12,188 nt of DNA from Microcaldota archaeon. Lineage in GTDB: Archaea; Micrarchaeota; Micrarchaeia; Micrarchaeales; Micrarchaeaceae. The stretch is taken from contig JAKBRD010000025.1 of NCBI GenBank assembly GCA_021834865.1, positions 1-12,188 on the forward strand, read 5' to 3'. This document shows, one piece after another, positions 6,662 to 12,188 of this stretch (position 1 is its first letter; each line of letters starts with the position of its first letter). The notes under the pieces were generated by a model, which saw nothing but the letters and a program-made list of their open reading frames with translations, was not told where the DNA came from and did no database searches. The position numbers and the translations under genes were made by a program.

Positions 6662-6690
6662 TCGTGTTTGGCGGCTGCACAAAACAGCGA
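6662..6690. promoter_or_regulatory. Weak imperfect inverted repeat between divergent promoters, possible operator
   Basis: TCGTGTTT (6662-6669) and AAACAGCGA (6682-6690) form an imperfect inverted repeat, matching except for one inserted base, between the two divergent TATA boxes. This would be a natural binding place for the winged-helix protein encoded next door. The symmetry is weak and could be chance. Confidence 0.2.
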
Positions 6691-6704
6691 ATTGCGAAAA
6701 GAGT

Positions 6705-6719
6705 GCAAATGTATATAAA
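6705..6719 (+). promoter_or_regulatory. TATA promoter of the winged-helix gene, leaderless geometry
   Basis: A purine-rich GCAAATG leads into TATATAAA (6712-6719), the same 8-mer used by the pilus operon on the other strand. Its centre is 25 to 26 bases before the ATG at 6741, so the transcript is predicted to start at the start codon. No Shine-Dalgarno sequence precedes that ATG, in agreement. Confidence 0.75.
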
Positions 6720-6740
6720 CCTTTTACAAAAAGTATTATT

Positions 6741-7061
6741 ATGGTAAAAAAAGAAAAGCAGCAGGATGAGATCTGGGCATTGAGGAAAGCGATAAGCAGG
6801 CCAAACTATGCAGTCATGGAATTGCTTTTTGAAAAATCCCCAAGAACCACAAAGGAGATATATTCCGTGCTTGAGAAAAAGTTCACGAGGAAGACGCTTA
6901 TAATATCACTCAGGGAGCTCTCGCTTGACCTCAACGTGATACAGCCCACACATATAAGGACAACGAACGGATATGGATTGGGCTACAAGCTTAACCCTAA
7001 GGTCAAGGACATGATAAAAAGCCTGCAGAAAGCTTCGAAGGTAGTTGAAAGCTGCATGTGA
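6741..7061 (+). CDS. Winged-helix DNA-binding protein, candidate regulator of the pilus operon (106 aa)
   Basis: The protein shows a winged helix-turn-helix outline. There is a helix near residues 22-31 (AVMELLFEK), a second at 37-46 (TKEIYSVLEK), a basic recognition helix at 49-60 (TRKTLIISLREL), and a beta-wing around 63-83 ending in GYGLGYKLNP. Helices flank it on both sides, and the termini are lysine-rich. Such small wHTH proteins in archaea act as transcription regulators, often as dimers. No ligand domain or metal-binding cluster is seen. It is transcribed away from the pilus operon from a matching promoter about 120 bases off, so control of the pilus genes and of itself is plausible but unproven. 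The ATG is fixed by the TATA distance. The gene converges on the ligase gene with a 12-base gap. Confidence 0.8.
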   Translation: MVKKEKQQDEIWALRKAISRPNYAVMELLFEKSPRTTKEIYSVLEKKFTRKTLIISLRELSLDLNVIQPTHIRTTNGYGLGYKLNPKVKDMIKSLQKASKVVESCM

Positions 7062-7073
7062 AAGCGGCATAAT

Positions 7074-8852
7074 TTATCTGTCTGAAACCCTTACTTTTTT
7101 CTGCTGCCCGAAGAGTTCGATTATCTCCTTGGTAGTCGTTGCTTCTTCTGGGCTTTTGTCCTCCCTTACTGCTGTTTCGCCGACCAGCCTCGGGAACCTG
7201 AGCGAATACCCTGATTTGCTTCCATCGTCCTGAATGGACATGCCGCACGTATGCATTGGCGATTTTGTTATCTCGTCCGCCTTGACGGTGACTACGTATT
7301 TAGGGTATACCCAGAAATCAGGCTCGATTATGGAATCTACCCTGGCTGGTTTTGATTTCTGTTCTATTTTGGATAGCAGATTGTTGAGCTCCTGCATCTG
7401 GGCTTCGGTAAAGCCCGTGCCAAGCTTGGAAACGGTCTCGAAGATATCGCGCTTTTCGTTATATACTGCACACAGCAGGCCCCCGAAGCCGAATTCGGTC
7501 CTCGATCCTTTTCCACGATAGTATCCAACTATCACCAGGTCAAGAGTATCCGAGAGCTCTCCCTGATAGCTGCGCTTTAGCTTTATCCACGAGAATTTCC
7601 TCGCACCAGCTATATACGGGGACTTTAGATCCTTTGCCACTATGCCTTCCAAGCCGTCCGATACAGAAGAATTGAAGAAGTCCTCCAGTTCCTTGGCCGA
7701 GCGAGTGATTATGCGCTTTGACGGCTTTATGGTTTCACTGCCATCGAGGACCTGCTCGAGCTTTTTCCTTCTTTGCTCGTACGGCTCGTTCATATAGCTT
7801 TTGCCTTCGGCAAACATCAGGTCAAAAGCCATTAGCCTGAGCGGAAGGGACACCGCTTTTTCGGATATCCCGTGTTTCCTTTTCCTCTGTATTGTCTCCT
7901 GAAAAGGCATGAACTCCCCAGTTACGTCGTTGTATGCCAGGGCTTCTCCCTCAAATATGACCTCCTTTGAAGAAACTTCCTTTATGGCAGCTGCTGCTAT
8001 GTCGGGAAACATGTCCGTTGTCCTTTCCAGCCTCCTAGAATATATTTCCACCCTTTTGCCCATCTTGTGTATCTGGCACCTGAAGCCGTCGTATTTCTGC
8101 TCCACCGCGCATTCGCCGCCCATCTTTTCGAGTATTTCTTCTGCAGTGGGAAGGCGCTCGGCCAATGCGGGCCTTATCGGCTTGAATATGGATACGGAAA
8201 AGTCTTCAATGGCTTTTATCCCCTTTGATTTGAGCTCCTTGGCTACAAGCCCTAGGTCGCTGCATATGTTGTAGGCCCTTTCCAAGTGTTCCTTGAGCGT
8301 GCGGTCGCCCTTGTACATTACTGATAATGCCTCCAGCATCGTAGCGTCGCCAAGGCCAAGCCTGAGCTGGCCAAGCGGATATCTTATTATGTACCTGGCT
8401 TCGACTGGGCTGGAGCTTGCCACCAGATTTGCAAGCAGCTTTATCTTCTGGTCCTTGCTGCCCTTGCCGGATGATTCCGATATTTTAACCATGGACGAAT
8501 AAACATCGGAGACGTTTGGTTTCGAAGATGACATGCGCTTGAGCTTTGATTTTGACACCAGATTCTCTGCCGTGCTACCCAGGTCTCCGGTCTTCCTGAA
8601 GTCGGCCTCTACGTCCTCCTTGGTGTATCCTGTTGCCAGGGCTATCGCCTCTGCTGCTATTTTTTCTGCAACGCCGAATTCCTTGCCCTCGAACGGCGGA
8701 GCCAGAACTCCCTGGGTAATGTATACTATCTGCTCTATCTCTGATGGCTCGGCCTCCTTGAAGGTTTCCGACATTATCTCTATCATTTTAAGCCTTGAGG
8801 AAACCCCTTCCAATACGCCGTAGTATTCGGCCAGCTTTTCGAACTTCACCAT
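7074..8852 (-). CDS. lig: ATP-dependent DNA ligase (592 aa)
   Basis: The enzyme seals 3'-OH/5'-phosphate nicks in DNA through an enzyme-AMP intermediate, joining Okazaki fragments and closing repair gaps. An N-terminal all-helical DNA-binding domain covers about residues 1-220, with the family signature RYPLGQLRLGLGDA (157-170). The nucleotidyltransferase domain has motif I EQKYDGFR with Lys253 as the adenylated residue, the basic YSRRLE (271-276), motif III FEGEALAY (300-307), motif IV DGLEGIVAKD (399-408) and motif V WIKLKRSY (422-429). The C-terminal OB-fold includes GFGGLLCAVYN (455-465) and a motif VI-like REDKSPEEATT (563-573). Length and order match archaeal replicative ligases, and all key residues are present. 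The ATG at 8852 follows the stop of the surface-protein gene by eight bases, so the two may be cotranscribed despite unrelated functions. Confidence 0.96.
   Translation of the reverse strand: MVKFEKLAEYYGVLEGVSSRLKMIEIMSETFKEAEPSEIEQIVYITQGVLAPPFEGKEFGVAEKIAAEAIALATGYTKEDVEADFRKTGDLGSTAENLVSKSKLKRMSSSKPNVSDVYSSMVKISESSGKGSKDQKIKLLANLVASSSPVEARYIIRYPLGQLRLGLGDATMLEALSVMYKGDRTLKEHLERAYNICSDLGLVAKELKSKGIKAIEDFSVSIFKPIRPALAERLPTAEEILEKMGGECAVEQKYDGFRCQIHKMGKRVEIYSRRLERTTDMFPDIAAAAIKEVSSKEVIFEGEALAYNDVTGEFMPFQETIQRKRKHGISEKAVSLPLRLMAFDLMFAEGKSYMNEPYEQRRKKLEQVLDGSETIKPSKRIITRSAKELEDFFNSSVSDGLEGIVAKDLKSPYIAGARKFSWIKLKRSYQGELSDTLDLVIVGYYRGKGSRTEFGFGGLLCAVYNEKRDIFETVSKLGTGFTEAQMQELNNLLSKIEQKSKPARVDSIIEPDFWVYPKYVVTVKADEITKSPMHTCGMSIQDDGSKSGYSLRFPRLVGETAVREDKSPEEATTTKEIIELFGQQKKVRVSDR
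7095..7100 (+). terminator. T6 run, terminator candidate for the winged-helix gene
   Basis: Six consecutive T lie 33 bases after the stop codon of the winged-helix gene, inside the 3' coding end of the converging ligase gene. This is a possible archaeal oligo-T stop signal. Confidence 0.3.
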
Positions 8853-8860
8853 TCATCACT

Positions 8861-11854
8861 TCAGCAATCCGGGCTCTTCAGCCATGAGCATCCGGAATTA
8901 ACCGAGCAGTAATTCGCGCCTGAATTGGTATTGGATGAATTTGACTCCGATGTACCCGTGCAAAGCGCACCTGCCACAGAACCATTGAACGAATCGCCTG
9001 AAAAAACGTTGGATGTAGAATTGGCCATGGAAAGGCCCACGCCAGGAGATTTGGCAATGTCGTTCTTAAAGAGCACATCCGTTGTGTTGCCAGCATAGTA
9101 CCCTATCTGGCGCGAAGTCGAGTTGCTGTCTGAAACAGTCCCAGATGCAGAGTTCTCTATTAAAATGCCGGTAGTGTTGCTTATCACCGACACATTAGAA
9201 ATCGTAAAGCCCTTCGAAGAGTAGACCCCTATGCCAAAATACTTGAAAGGCGTGCTCGCACCAGTTGCGTTCACATATATTCTGTCGTTTATGACCTTTA
9301 CGCTTGAGTTCTTTATTATTATTGGCGTGGTGAATCCGCGCAGCAGGCAGTTTTCTATAATCCCGCCCTTTACATTGTCAAATTTTGCAAAAGTGCCTCC
9401 GTGCGTAGCAGTTATGGTATTGTAGTTGCAGTTTATTGTAGTAGAATTGGAATACACCCCGTTGCACAGTGCGCCTCGGCCGTAATAACCGTCAGTTCCG
9501 AAGTCATATGAAGACGAGCTGAAGAAGGAATTGCATGCTATCGGCCCGGAACTCTTGCTGATGCCTGAAAGCCACATGCAGTTGGATACCCTCTGGCCGT
9601 AGTTTATGCCACCGTATTCGGAAGCAATTCCTGAAGCTCCGCCGGCGCATGCATAATCGTAATTTGAAGAGCCGGAGAACATGTTGTAAGAGATTGTATT
9701 GTTGGTCGAATTCGTGTTTGCGTATATTCCGGTTCCATCGCCAGTGCCGTTGTTGCCTGAGATTTCGTTGAGGCTGGCGTTGTAAAGGTATATCCCATAT
9801 GCGCCGGAATTAAATGAAGAGCCCTCTATAAGGTCCGATCTTGACGAGTTCATGAAAAGGCCGGAATTGCCAACGCTGCTTTCGGTGATGTTGTAAACTT
9901 TTGTGCTCTTCGTGGCTTTCATGTAAACCCCGAAAGTATCCCCTGAAGAAATGGCATTTGTTATTGAAGAGTTTGTTACGTTATCCAAGTAATACCCATA
10001 TTTTAGGCCTGTGGCCCCACAGCCGATTATCGTTATGTTTTTTACATTGCTGGCTAATATGCCAGTTCCTTGCCCGCGCGTCTGGCTGGATATTTTATAC
10101 GTGCCGCATGACAGCTTTACATTGCTTGACTTTATCGTTATGCAATCCGTGGAAGAGGCTAGTATGTTCTGGCTCAGCGAATAATTGCCCTCATAGCTTA
10201 TAGTGCCGCAGGAATTTATCGGATAGAATTTGAGCTGCGGTTTCGCCACGTTAGTGCATGTTGTCCAATCGGCATCGGTAAGGCCGCATTGCGTATCCGA
10301 CATGAGCGAGTATCCTGATTTTATTGAATTGTTTGTTGCATAAAGGTCCATCCTTGAATTGTTTGTCGCCACTCCGTTGTTGTAGACGTTGCCTATGGAA
10401 TCGTTTACATATATGCCATAGCTGTTTCCGGTAAACCTGAATGAGTCGAAAGTGTCCAGCGTTGAAAAGCCAACGTACAGCCCTATCTTGCCGTTGTCTG
10501 CCCTTACGTTGTAGAACTTGCTTGAGTTGGAATTGACGAGCATTATTCCAGTGCTTGTATTGGATATGCTTACATTTGACAGCTCAGCACCGCTGACATC
10601 CTTCAGCATTATGCCGCCCTTCGAAGAGTTTATTCCACAATAGTCAATCCTCAGACCAGGCTCTGAATTTGCATATATTGCATACCCAGAAGTAACATTG
10701 GTTATATTGTTGCTTTCGCAATCTAGATGCACGTCCGGGGCATTTATCGTTATGCATGGGACCTCTGCAGATGCGTTGATGAAGCCCACTGCTTTTGAGT
10801 ATGCATTGGCATTTATGTCCTGGGCTATGTGATAGTTGCCAGGTGAGTTTATCGTGCCGCATGAGTTTATAACGCTCCCGAGCGATATCTGGGAAACGTT
10901 TATCGGATAGTTGGTTTCAGTGCACGACAAAAAGTCGCAGCCCAGATTTACTGCGCAAACATTGCCATGGGCCGAGCTGGCGTTTATCAGGCCAGAAAGC
11001 CCATGGCATGCCAATGAATTAGGCGTTGAATTTATTATGTTGTTATAGAGATTTTCGCCGCTTGAGTATATGTTTATGCCTATGTTGCCATTTGATAATA
11101 TTGTATTGTTTGACACCTTGTTTCCCGCAGATCCATAGCCCAAATATACGGCACCCTGCGGGCTTGAGGTTCCAGAAACTTTATTTCCGGTTATGGAAGA
11201 GGACGAAGTGTTCGAAAAGTAAACGCCTGACATAGTATTGTTGTATATCTTATTTCCTGCAACCCGGACGTCAGTAGAGTTTACAGCCGCTATACCGTAT
11301 GAGAATTCGGAAAGCGTGCATCCGCTTACAGTAACGTTGTCCTTGCCAGAAGCGTATATCGCATAAGTATATGGGGTCTTATTGCTGAATGGCCCTGAAC
11401 CGGTTATGGATTTGCCGTTGCAGATTATCGCGACGTTGCTAGAATTGACGTAAAGGCATGAACCGGAAGTTATGTTGCTGCTTACGTCTGAGCTAAGGTA
11501 ATATGACCCTGGCTTGCCCAATGTGCCACATGCCGACATTGTATAAACATCAGGGCTTATTGAAGTTGTAAGCACTGTAGTGGTTGGCGATTGTTTGTGA
11601 AGCGTGATAACCGCAATTAAAGCTATGAATATTATTACTATGGCAATAAGGAGGTATTTTAGTGGAAATTTTTGCTTCGTCTGTTTTTTTGCCAACGGTA
11701 CAGGAGATATGGGCTTCTGCTGCTCGAACGGATTGCTTGGTGTAACATCGACTTTGTATCCTTTTGGTTCCGTGCTAGGAACCTCGTTCCAGCCACCTGG
11801 TTTGGCTGGGCTCCCAGGCCCTTCTGATCCTTGATCGTTCTGAAGTATTGACAC
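8861..11854 (-). CDS. Membrane-anchored four-module right-handed beta-helix surface protein (997 aa)
   Basis: Residues 1-65 are a Pro/Gly-rich, probably cytoplasmic tail ending in lysines. Residues 66-85 are a single membrane helix, and about 910 residues face outward. The outer part has PbH1/NosD-type beta-helix repeats (many segments like GIYLYNAS and GVYFSNTS). It divides into four modules of about 205-235 residues. Each has cysteines at matching places: 109/133/145/179, 332/367/379/406, 549/571/583/612 and 774/797/809/836. The first three modules open with CGT(L/I)-x5-Y-x(I/L). Module ends carry further cysteine clusters, with module 1 (283, 300, 306, 311) resembling module 4 (965, 983, 989, 997). 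I count about 40 N-glycosylation sequons. Beta-helices often bind or process carbohydrates, but I see no catalytic signature, so a structural or adhesive surface role is inferred. The start codon is GTG at 11854, with a weak GGTAGAG site three bases upstream. Confidence 0.88.
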   Translation of the reverse strand: MSILQNDQGSEGPGSPAKPGGWNEVPSTEPKGYKVDVTPSNPFEQQKPISPVPLAKKQTKQKFPLKYLLIAIVIIFIALIAVITLHKQSPTTTVLTTSISPDVYTMSACGTLGKPGSYYLSSDVSSNITSGSCLYVNSSNVAIICNGKSITGSGPFSNKTPYTYAIYASGKDNVTVSGCTLSEFSYGIAAVNSTDVRVAGNKIYNNTMSGVYFSNTSSSSITGNKVSGTSSPQGAVYLGYGSAGNKVSNNTILSNGNIGINIYSSGENLYNNIINSTPNSLACHGLSGLINASSAHGNVCAVNLGCDFLSCTETNYPINVSQISLGSVINSCGTINSPGNYHIAQDINANAYSKAVGFINASAEVPCITINAPDVHLDCESNNITNVTSGYAIYANSEPGLRIDYCGINSSKGGIMLKDVSGAELSNVSISNTSTGIMLVNSNSSKFYNVRADNGKIGLYVGFSTLDTFDSFRFTGNSYGIYVNDSIGNVYNNGVATNNSRMDLYATNNSIKSGYSLMSDTQCGLTDADWTTCTNVAKPQLKFYPINSCGTISYEGNYSLSQNILASSTDCITIKSSNVKLSCGTYKISSQTRGQGTGILASNVKNITIIGCGATGLKYGYYLDNVTNSSITNAISSGDTFGVYMKATKSTKVYNITESSVGNSGLFMNSSRSDLIEGSSFNSGAYGIYLYNASLNEISGNNGTGDGTGIYANTNSTNNTISYNMFSGSSNYDYACAGGASGIASEYGGINYGQRVSNCMWLSGISKSSGPIACNSFFSSSSYDFGTDGYYGRGALCNGVYSNSTTINCNYNTITATHGGTFAKFDNVKGGIIENCLLRGFTTPIIIKNSSVKVINDRIYVNATGASTPFKYFGIGVYSSKGFTISNVSVISNTTGILIENSASGTVSDSNSTSRQIGYYAGNTTDVLFKNDIAKSPGVGLSMANSTSNVFSGDSFNGSVAGALCTGTSESNSSNTNSGANYCSVNSGCSWLKSPDC

Positions 11855-11892
11855 TTACTCTACCGGTAGCGTATTCGCCACTTTCAGATTTG

Positions 11893-11900
11893 TTTATAAA
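11893..11900 (-). promoter_or_regulatory. TATA element candidate for the beta-helix protein gene
   Basis: TTTATAAA is its own reverse complement. On the minus strand its centre is about 42 bases from the GTG at 11854, predicting a start near 11871 and a leader of about 16 bases that includes the weak GGTAGAG site. The same element could also bind TBP facing the tRNA gene. Confidence 0.45.
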
Positions 11901-11903
11901 TGA

Positions 11904-11911
11904 ATTTATAG
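11904..11911 (+). promoter_or_regulatory. TATA element candidate for the tRNA-Thr gene
   Basis: ATTTATAG in this AT-rich spacer has its centre about 34 bases before the mature tRNA 5' end, which predicts a start near 11933 and a short leader removed by RNase P. A closer TATA-like run at 11925-11932 would place the start inside the tRNA. Confidence 0.4.
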
Positions 11912-11941
11912 TTTGTTGTTTGAATTATAAAAACGTTTATT

Positions 11942-12038
11942 GCCTCGGTAGCTCAGACTGGTAGAGCACCTGTCTCGTACGCCCAGCATATTGGGCTGTG
12001 AAAACAGGGGGTCGAGGGTTCAAATCCCTCTCGAGGCT
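11942..12038 (+). tRNA. tRNA-Thr (anticodon CGU), intron-containing
   Basis: The cloverleaf folds fully. The acceptor stem is GCCTCGG (11942-11948) with TCGAGGC (12031-12037), containing one G-U pair. The D stem is GCTC/GAGC (11951-11954, 11964-11967). The anticodon stem is CCTGT (11969-11973) with ACAGG (12004-12008), the variable loop has five bases, and the T stem GAGGG/CCCTC encloses TTCAAAT (12019-12025). Removing the intron leaves the anticodon loop C-U-CGU-A-A, so the anticodon is CGU, reading ACG (threonine). The discriminator base is T at 12038, and U73 is usual for archaeal tRNA-Thr, which supports the identity. CCA is not encoded. The gene lies between divergent and convergent protein genes and seems to have its own promoter. 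Confidence 0.93.
11980..12002 (+). other. Archaeal tRNA intron, 23 bases, at position 37/38
   Basis: The intron contains a five-pair hairpin, GCCCA (11981-11985) with TGGGC (11992-11996), and a six-base loop. Folding the precursor gives bulge TAC (11978-11980), a four-pair middle helix CTCG/TGTG (11974-11977 with 11997-12000) and bulge AAA (12001-12003). This is the bulge-helix-bulge substrate of the archaeal splicing endonuclease, cutting after the second base of each bulge. The middle helix includes a U-U mismatch and a G-U pair, so the motif is slightly relaxed. Confidence 0.88.
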
Positions 12039-12062
12039 TGCTTGAATGCCATATTATTGTTG

Positions 12063-12188
12063 TCAGCTTATCTGCAGCATTACCCTTCCGTCCCTATCGC
12101 TAGAGGATAGCGCCCTTATCGCTGCCTGCCCCTCTTCAAGCCTGAACTTCTTCCATACTTTGAGCTTGTATCTTGGCGATTTCGAAAC
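12063..12188 (-). CDS. C-terminal end of a probable zinc-type (MDR) dehydrogenase, 5' end outside window
   Basis: The minus strand is open from the right edge and ends at TGA (12063-12065), giving 41 visible residues. The end reads KKFRLEEGQAAIRALSSSD, then DGRVMLQIS. This matches the C-terminal tail of medium-chain alcohol dehydrogenases and quinone reductases: a Phe-x-Leu-Glu-Glu helix, a short turn, then Gly-Lys/Arg-Val-x-Leu as the last strand. The catalytic and NAD(P)-binding parts would lie outside the window, so substrate and cofactor cannot be judged. It converges on the tRNA gene with a 24-base spacer. The reading is a family guess based on a short tail; an unrelated protein remains possible. 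Confidence 0.55.
   Translation of the reverse strand, partial: VSKSPRYKLKVWKKFRLEEGQAAIRALSSSDRDGRVMLQIS

Noticed and set aside
6692..6708. TTGC/GCAA inverted repeat near the winged-helix promoter
   Set aside because: The arms are only four bases and overlap the probable BRE, so chance is the simplest explanation.
11925..11932. TATAAAA run as the tRNA promoter
   Set aside because: It lies only about 13 bases before the tRNA, which would put the transcription start inside the tRNA.
11976..11979. Reading the tRNA anticodon as GUA (tyrosine)
   Set aside because: This would place C instead of U at position 33 and break the bulge-helix-bulge cut sites; U73 also fits threonine.
1..12188. CRISPR array, insertion sequence, attachment site or rRNA
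   Set aside because: I saw no regular direct repeats with spacers, no transposase or integrase gene, no terminal inverted repeats and no rRNA-like stretch. The only tRNA gene is intact, with no duplicated 3' end nearby.

Overview
The window looks like chromosomal DNA of an archaeon, most likely a small-genome lineage of the DPANN type (Micrarchaeota-like is my guess, not proven). Four things point there. The type IV pilins carry class III signal peptides of the Q-x-S-x-E-F kind. The ATP-dependent DNA ligase is of the archaeal replicative type. The promoters show archaeal TATA elements placed for leaderless transcripts. A tRNA gene carries a short intron at position 37/38 within a bulge-helix-bulge fold. 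Genes are tightly packed, with many ATGA-type overlaps and no gene-free stretch above 130 bases.

Layout, left to right. (1) Positions 2-325, plus strand: the C-terminal end of a GalT/HIT-family nucleotidylyltransferase, cut by the window edge. (2) Positions 338-6617, minus strand, read right to left: a ten-gene operon for a type IV pilus. It encodes a FlaI/CpaF-type ATPase, two separate platform membrane proteins, a very small canonical pilin, and six further pilin-like membrane-anchored proteins, one of 441 residues. (3) Positions 6618-6740: a compact divergent promoter region. (4) Positions 6741-7061, plus strand: a winged-helix DNA-binding protein, divergent from the pilus operon. (5) Positions 7074-8852, minus strand: DNA ligase. 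(6) Positions 8861-11854, minus strand: a 997-residue membrane-anchored, cysteine-patterned beta-helix surface protein made of four repeated modules, 8 bases upstream of the ligase. (7) Positions 11942-12038, plus strand: tRNA-Thr(CGU) with a 23-base intron. (8) Positions 12063-12188, minus strand: the C-terminal end of a probable zinc-type (MDR) dehydrogenase, cut by the window edge.

How it fits together. The pilus operon appears to be a near-complete assembly unit: motor ATPase, platform, major pilin and a set of minor pilins. It lacks only the prepilin peptidase, which is not in the window. The winged-helix gene shares the promoter region and is the natural candidate regulator, though nothing proves this. 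The beta-helix protein and the pilins are both rich in N-glycosylation sequons and in paired cysteines, suggesting a glycosylated, disulfide-stabilised cell surface. The most unusual items are the cluster of diverging small pilin-like genes behind the platform genes and the four-module cysteine beta-helix protein.
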